Assembly: GCF_019703515.2 (NCBI RefSeq)
Contig: NC_059347.1
Span: 18,498,001-18,562,000 of the forward strand
DNA: 64,000 nt
Reading direction: 5' to 3'
Source of the DNA: Myxocyprinus asiaticus
Taxonomy: Eukaryota > Chordata > Actinopteri > Cypriniformes > Catostomidae
In this document: positions 58,263 to 64,000 of the stretch, piece by piece
Layout: each line of letters begins with the position of its first letter
How positions within the stretch are numbered: the stretch's first letter is position 1
The notes under the pieces: model-generated
The model's input: the letters and a program-made list of their open reading frames with translations, nothing else
Told to the model about the DNA's origin: nothing
Database searches by the model: none
Position numbers and translations under genes: made by a program

Positions 58263-60360
58263 CACCAGATGGCACCATTTTTCTCATGTTTAGCCTATGG
58301 AGCAAATACATGCTTTTTCCCTATTTTGTTTGCTGTATTATAGAGCACTGTAGGCCACTTGAATAAATGATGCAGCTAAAATTGTGTGAGGGTGTTGGTA
58401 TGGATGTCAGAGTGTGTTTTGTATGTGTGTATTAAGAAATTTGTGTGTGTGTAAACAACAACAGTGGCATTATGTAAACAAACTGATATTTAAAAGGTTA
58501 AATTCCTGAAAATGAATGAATATTTAGTTATGTTGGTTAAAAAATCTAAGTCAGTGAAAGTGGAAAATAATATTAATATATAATATTTTTATGGCAGTTT
58601 TTTGATGCAGACATTTTTGTCCTCTAAGGCAGTGTTTCCCAACCTTTTTTCTGCCATGCACACTTTTTACAATTATACAAATCCCATGGCACACCTCTAT
58701 CCCACTGTCCTACATAACCATAATTGATAGTTTTCAAGAACTTCCATGTTTTCTGTCCATTTTAGTTGCGTTTACTCGTAATGTTTGAAATTCGGCTATG
58801 CAAAAAACGCAAGTCATGTAGGTATGGTGTATAATGAGATCACAGGTGGCAAGAGTGCAAATTGGGTAATGAATAAAACAACAAATTCGCATCTTTTCTT
58901 ATTTTTAGATTGTTCTTGCAAATTAATTCTTGTAATGCCACAGCAAATAATTTTTTATTTATCTATTTCTTTACATGGCTCCAGACTAACATTTAAGAGT
59001 GGTAGCACCAGTGTTAAATTCTACAAATGGTCGCACCAGCACCCGAGTTGGTCGCACCGGTCCAACTGAAAGAAAATTAGTTTTCTTTCACGGTTTCTTT
59101 CTTTTTATCAGGATCTTGATGATTAAAATACAGTCATCTGAAGACAAACAAAGCCTCTTTCTACAATCAGAGGGCATTAGAAAAGATTTTACACAGAAGG
59201 AAAGTTCCATTGTATCCATAGTTTTAACTGTGGCATTTGCAATAAGATCATAGTAACCAAAAGTATAAGTAAAACCATGATTAGCAGTAACCATAAAACA
59301 AATTATGGCATTTTTCGTAAGAAAAACACATCCAGAAATTAAATTGTATTCTCTCACTACTATATTGATATAAGTTTATGGTTATTAATGTCTGTGATGT
59401 GTGGACTGAAACCTTACAATTTCTGTCTGTTCATTGTGCAGATTTCTCCTTTATTCCTTTTCAATGCTGTTTAGAATGTTGGGGTCGTTTAATACAATTT
59501 TAAACTGGTTTAATCATCGACACATTATGGGCTTTCATATAGGGTTTTAAACAAATAATCAATGCCGAATTCGTGACCCAGCCCATGCTTCTCGCAGCTC
59601 TGTTTATGATGATCTGCGCGGCTGAGCACTCGAGACCGGTCCACGTGTAAATGCACGTCTCTGCGCTGATCTGTCCATTGAGCAGCGCTGACTGATCCGG
59701 GTAAAGCTGTTTCCTTTCGCGTTTGGAATGTTTGCCGTTTGATATTTCTCATACGGAACAAAAAACGACAGAGCACAATCAGAGAGTCAGCCAACTTTGT
59801 AGTTGCACCAATGCGACCTCTTACAAAGTTTAATCGAACTGTTAGGAAAAATGTTTGAAAAATTAGTCTCAGTCCGGAGCCCTGATTTATTTTGTGGAAT
59901 CTGATAATTTTCCACGGCACACCTGACAATCTTTCACGGCACACTAGTGTGCCGCGGCACAGTGGTTGGGAAACACTGCTCTAAGGTACTGAGTGTGTGT
60001 GGTTTTTTTTTTTTTATCTGACACTGCACAAAAATAATAATGCATCAAAATCAATGTTGTTGCTAATCATTGAAATATCTCAGACTGTGATATTCCAACC
60101 CCCCCCCCCCCAACAAAAAAAATGTCCCCATAGCATTTAAAATATGGAAAATAATTCTTTTTTTCTTTTTTTTCTTACTTTTTTTTTTAAATAAAAAACA
60201 ACAGTGGCATTATATAAACAAACTGGCATTTAAAGGGTTAAAATCCTGAAAATGAATGAATATTTGGACTGAAAAATTAACTCATTGAAAGTAGAAAATA
60301 ATATTAATATATCAGTTTTTTGACATATACATTTTTGTTTTTTAAATCGACGCACAAGGG
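57944..60360. mobile_element. TTAA-flanked (piggyBac-like) element with nested hAT
   Basis: The left end CCCTTGTGCGACCTTC and the complement of the right end, CCCTTGTGCGTCGATT, share a 10-bp perfect TIR. TTAA flanks both (57940-57943, 60361-60364). Within it, a direct repeat of about 140 bp (AACAGTGGCATTATGTAAAC near 58460 and near 60201) and a TA microsatellite (about 58204-58260) are seen. No transposase. It hosts the hAT at 58630-59978. Confidence 0.8.
58630..59978. mobile_element. hAT-type element, copy B, perfect 8-bp target duplication
   Basis: Ends CAGTGTTTCCCAACCTTTTT and ...GTGGTTGGGAAACACTG. CTCTAAGG is duplicated exactly at 58622-58629 and 59979-59986. It is the same family as 15553-24015, in reverse orientation. 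1349 bp; no intact transposase. Confidence 0.92.
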
Positions 60361-60364
60361 TTAA

Positions 60365-60901
60365 ATGTGTAGAAATTAGCTCTATATTAAGTAAAACATT
60401 GAACTCATGTTAATAAATTAAATAAGGCATGGGAGTTGTTTGCGTTGTCATGGTGACTGCTTGTATAGCCGGAGACCTCCAGTTACACAGTGCATAGAGT
60501 CCTACAATATCAATCTGGTGACTGACACACACACACACAAGTACACACACACACACACAGTCCTGCTCATTCAAGAGAGGTAGTGTTCATGTCCCTCAGT
60601 TTCAGTTTATTAAACCAATTCCCAAAGCTGCAGCCTCTTTCAAAGGGAATGATGGATGGAGAAGCCCTTACACTGAAGCTCAATCTGGGCTTGAACTGAA
60701 CTCTCATTCTAGTCTTCATATCCAGGCCTTATTCAGTTCCTGTCCTCGGTTCATAAGCTTGGTATGAAGTCCCATGGTCCTCTGCTGGAATTAAGTCTCA
60801 GGATCTGAGCATGTAGACCCAGACCAAGATTTAGTTTGACAGCAGCAGAAGGGTTTATTATATCCACGGCTTTGTTCATTGTAGCCTTTGGGCAGGCCTG
60901 A
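60365..60901 (-). other. probable 3' UTR region of usp2
   Basis: Sequence after the usp2 stop codon; 60570-60901 looks non-repetitive. AATAAA on the minus strand is found at 60853-60858 and 60606-60611; which is used cannot be told. CA tracts lie at 60520-60560. Confidence 0.45.
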
Positions 60902-60986
60902 TCACAGGCGTGATGAGGTTGCAGATTCATAGAAAAGCACATATGCATCACTGCTGCGCACCTGGCTGGACGACATGGGGCTCACC
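60902..60986 (-). CDS. usp2: usp2, last coding exon and stop
   Basis: Acceptor ...CTCTCTATCTCAG, then (R)[27 protein letters not shown] and TGA (60904-60902). The family's usual C-terminal strand (DAYLLFYEL-like) followed by a short tail. Confidence 0.9.
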
Positions 60987-62726
60987 CTGAGATAGAGAGA
61001 GAGATGAAAAGCTCTGCAAAACTTCATTGCAAATAAGCTGACCTGGACAATGGCTCAGCATTAACATCCATGAACACATACATTTAGTACAACTAAAATA
61101 CTGTATATTATAACCCATAATGCAGTAAATTTACAACAGCACCAAAATGTATTTGGACATTTAAGCCTCACAATTTATTTTTTAATTTTATCACATTAGA
61201 TAACAAAATGTCAAACCAAAAGTGGAATTTAAAGGAATACTTCACCCAACTTCATTTACACACCCTGAGGCCATCCCAGATGTGAATGAATTTCTTTTAG
61301 AAGAATATCTCAGTTCTTTAGGTCCATACAATGCAAGTGAATGGTGACAAGACATTTGAAGCTCCGAAAATCACATAAAGGCAGCATAAAAGTAATCCAT
61401 AAGACTCCAGTGGTTTAATCCATGTCTTCAGAAGCTATATGATATGTGTGGGTAAGAAACAGATCAATATTAAGTCCTTTTTTTTACTGTAAATGTCCAA
61501 TTTCACTTTCACATTGTTCTTTTGTTTTTGGCAATTCACATTCTTAGTGCATATCGCCTCCTACTGTGCATGGTGGAGAATTTATAGGGGAAAAAAAGGA
61601 CTTAAATGTTGATCTGTTTCTCACCCACACCTATCAAATCACTTCAGAATACATTGATTTAACCACTGGAGTCGTGTGGATTACTTCTATCCTGCCTTTA
61701 TGTGCTTTTTGGAGCTTCAAAGTTCTGGTCACCATTTACTTACATAGTATGGACCCTCAGAGCTGAAATATTCTTCTAAAAATCTTTGTTTGTGCTCGGC
61801 AGAAGAAAAAAGGTCATACACATCTGGGATGGCATGAGGGTGAGTAAATGAGAGAATTTTCATTTTTGAGTGAACTATTCCTCTAAGTTGTCAAATAATA
61901 GTGGAACATGTTCATAGTTAATGTAATAAACTACATCTGTGGTTACTCTGCTAGGACACCTGTGTGAACTTGAGGGGAACTGATTTCATACATTCACTAA
62001 AATCACCTTGACTGCAGCTGGTTAAAAGTAGTTGCATAAAATGGCTAAGAAGGTCTAGCATAATTTATTTGCAGATGCCACATAGTTTAATATTTTATTA
62101 TGAATGCAATTGAATTCATTATATCTTTCCAAGTGTGAATTAAGTGTCCAAATACTTTTTAGGGCCACTGTACATTCACATTCAAAGAATGTACGTACAC
62201 ATATGATCTTATATCAATGAGACTAAATGGTAAAGCACATGCTTTAGTTATATCTTACTGGTTAAATTACTTTTTTATTATTTGGAATTTTGTATTATGT
62301 TAATAAAATTTGAAATACATCTTTAAGACACTTCTGTACTTAGTATTATGTCTTTGTACCTGGAGTCATTGTAGGTGTACCACTCTCCTTTAGAGGGATT
62401 GCGGCAGTACGCTGTATAATGGCCACCCAAAGATGTACCAGTGTGATTCGACACAGCATACAGATTATAGACTGCGCTTACTATGGGGAAGGAACAGTAA
62501 AAAGAGAAGGGAAAAGAAAAACAGTTAAACATACTCTCCTGGAGCAAGATTCAAATTGGTGCATAGTGCAAACAACAGCACAGAAAACAGATGTAATAAA
62601 TGATGATGCAGGACTTACTGCTGTTATCAGATGCAAATTCCCTGAGGTCCAGCTCTTTGAGGGGGAAGTTCACAAAGGTGGAGAGTTTGCTGGTTCTGAC
62701 TCGACACTCAGAGAAACGCTTCAGAT
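60902..62726 (-). CDS. usp2: ubiquitin-specific protease 2, last three coding exons
   Basis: Exons 62619-62726, 62360-62480 and 60902-60986 join in phase. They encode the C-terminal end of a USP catalytic domain: (H)[84 protein letters not shown] and stop. GGHYTAYC holds the catalytic His and NDS the third active-site position. USP2 is a cytosolic/nuclear cysteine protease that removes ubiquitin from substrates. The FSExRVRTSKL and SPMSSSQVR stretches fit USP2 rather than USP21. The Cys box and all earlier exons lie right of the window. Confidence 0.92.
61134..62170. mobile_element. CAGTGGCCCC-family MITE with nested palindromic MITE
   Basis: Left motif AAAATGTATTTGGACATTTA and right end TACTTTTTAGGGCCACTG then TA. 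The right arm shares CACATTAACT-like interior sequence with other copies (in inverse orientation). It is interrupted by 61229-61886. In the last usp2 intron. Confidence 0.7.
61229..61886. mobile_element. palindromic TTAA-type MITE, copy e (nested)
   Basis: Starts TTAAAGGAATACTTCACCC and ends GAGTGAACTATTCCTCTAA, with the same arms as copies a and f. It interrupts the CAGTGGCCCC-family MITE. Confidence 0.78.
62360..62480 (-). CDS. usp2: usp2, penultimate exon (His box)
   Basis: Acceptor ...TTCCCCATAG, 121 nt encoding [39 protein letters not shown]. The donor GTACAA is weak, but the junction is confirmed by the in-phase match of the last exon. Confidence 0.9.
62619..62726 (-). CDS. usp2: usp2, antepenultimate exon in window
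   Basis: Acceptor ...GACTCTATAAG, 108 nt encoding [35 protein letters not shown], donor GTAAGT. Starts in phase 1 and ends in phase 1. Confidence 0.9.
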
Positions 62727-62793
62727 CTTATAGAGTCACAGAGTCAAGGGCGAACTGACATCTATTCTTGAACATTTTACTCAATTCATCAAC

Positions 62794-63440
62794 TTAAAGG
62801 GATAGTTCACCCAAAAATGAAATTTTTCGCATCATTTACTCACCCTCATGCCATCTTAAATGTGTATGAATTTCTTTCTTCTGCAGAACACAGTTCTGTA
62901 GAGCCATACAATGCAAGTAAATGGTGACAAGAACTTTGATGCTCCAAAAAGCACATAAAGGTAGCGTAAATGTAATCTATAAGACTCCAGTGGTTAATTC
63001 TTCAGAAGCGATGTGATAGGTGTGGTTGAGAAACAGAACAATATTTAAGTCCTTTTTTACTCTAAATCTCCACTTTCACTTCCACATTCTTCTTCTGTTT
63101 TTTGAAGATTTGTATTCTTCGGGCATATTGCCACCTACTGGGCAGGGAGGAGAATTTATAGTAAAAAAAGTACTTACATATTGATCTGTTTCTCTTCCAC
63201 ACCTATAATATCATTTCAGAAGACATTAATTTAACCACTGGAGATATGGAATAATTTGATGCTGCCTTTATGTGCTTTTTGGAACTTCAAAGTTTTGGTC
63301 ACCATTCACTTGCATTGTATGGACTTCAAAAAATCTTTGTTTGTGTTCTGCAGAAGAAAGAAAGACAAACACATCTGGGATGGCATGAGGGTGAGAAAAT
63401 GATGAGAGAATGTTCATTTTTAAGTGAACTATCCCTTTAA
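62794..63440. mobile_element. palindromic TTAA-flanked MITE, copy f
   Basis: Starts TTAAAGGGATAGTTCACCC and ends AAGTGAACTATCCCTTTAA, the best-conserved termini of the family in this window. It lies in the usp2 intron upstream of the exon at 62619-62726. Confidence 0.85.
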
Positions 63441-63669
63441 CTGTTGTATAGTTAATTCACAAGTATACAGCTGTAAATTCAGCTGTGAGTTTTTATAAGA
63501 AAATGCAGTTCTCTGTAGAAGTTTGGGCAACAGATTTGTTTAAAAAGGATACGAAGCACCAGGATTTTGGGAAATTTTTGAATTGTGAATTGTTTCGTGC
63601 ATTTCCGTCTGGTTTTACATCTGTGGCACGTCTGTTTGAAAAAAAAGAGAGGTGGTCAGGATATGTTCA

Positions 63670-63759
<90 letters not shown>

Positions 63760-64000
63760 AAAAACATAAAAATGAAACATATAAAATATATGAAACACAG
63801 AAAATTTTATAAAAATATAGAGTAGCTCCCAAAAAGTATTTGGGCACTTAAACTACACTTGAAATTATATTTTTTGCAAACCAAGTGGTGTCTGCAAATG
63901 AAAGATGCTAGAATTTTCAGAGCTATTTTTGCAATTACATTTAACCAATGATTTTTCATTTTTAAGTGGATGTATGAAGTCAGAGTGACTGCAGTTGTAG
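63441..64000. other. usp2 intron or upstream sequence; microsatellite and MITE fragment
   Basis: Contains (TA)n-(CA)n at 63675-63757 and, from about 63822, the left end of a CAGTGGCCCC-family MITE (CCCAAAAAGTATTTGGGCAC) running off the window. No usp2 exon was recognised. Confidence 0.6.

Overview
The window is a vertebrate nuclear sequence, almost certainly from a teleost and most likely a cypriniform fish. Three spliced, low-density protein-coding genes sit in a sea of fish-type DNA transposons (hAT, Tc1/mariner, TTAA-flanked elements and MITEs), two L1-like LINEs and three copies of a tRNA-derived SINE. There are no bacterial-style operons. Long open frames outside the exons listed here are transposon relics or repeat artefacts. 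The species call is an inference from repeat content.

Layout. (1) 3.8-38.3 kb, minus strand: the first three coding exons of a TLCD3/FAM57-family gene (best fit tlcd3b; TLC-domain ER membrane protein). Its exon junctions are in phase, and the rest of the gene lies left of the window. Intron 1 is about 28 kb. It holds a 10.5-kb stack of nested transposons with an L1 at the core (14.5-25.0 kb), further hATs, and a 5.4-kb array of 21-bp repeats (31.9-37.3 kb) that flips orientation at its right end. (2) 41.4-45.5 kb, plus strand: a compact four-exon gene that I can splice completely. It has a TATA box, a non-coding first exon, a signal peptide, a Ser/Thr-rich mucin-like ectodomain, one Gly/Ala-rich membrane segment and a polyadenylation signal, and it encodes 126 residues. 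I do not recognise the family. A Tc1 element with 201-bp, nearly identical inverted repeats sits in its first intron. (3) 48.3-54.1 kb: a second L1 copy with duplicated 5' promoter units and an intact 3' end, followed by a SINE in its poly-A tail. (4) 60.9-62.7 kb, minus strand: the last three coding exons of usp2 (ubiquitin-specific protease 2), including the catalytic His box and the stop codon; the upstream exons lie right of the window.

The genes show no sign of working together. What links the region is transposon ecology: at least six host elements carry another element inside them, and several of these insertions are demonstrated by target-site duplications readable on both sides. The most unusual items are the small mucin-like gene, the heptad-coding 21-bp array, the multi-level nested insertion, and a perfect 32-nt palindrome conserved upstream of ORF2 in both L1 copies. 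All calls come from reading the sequence; no database search was run.
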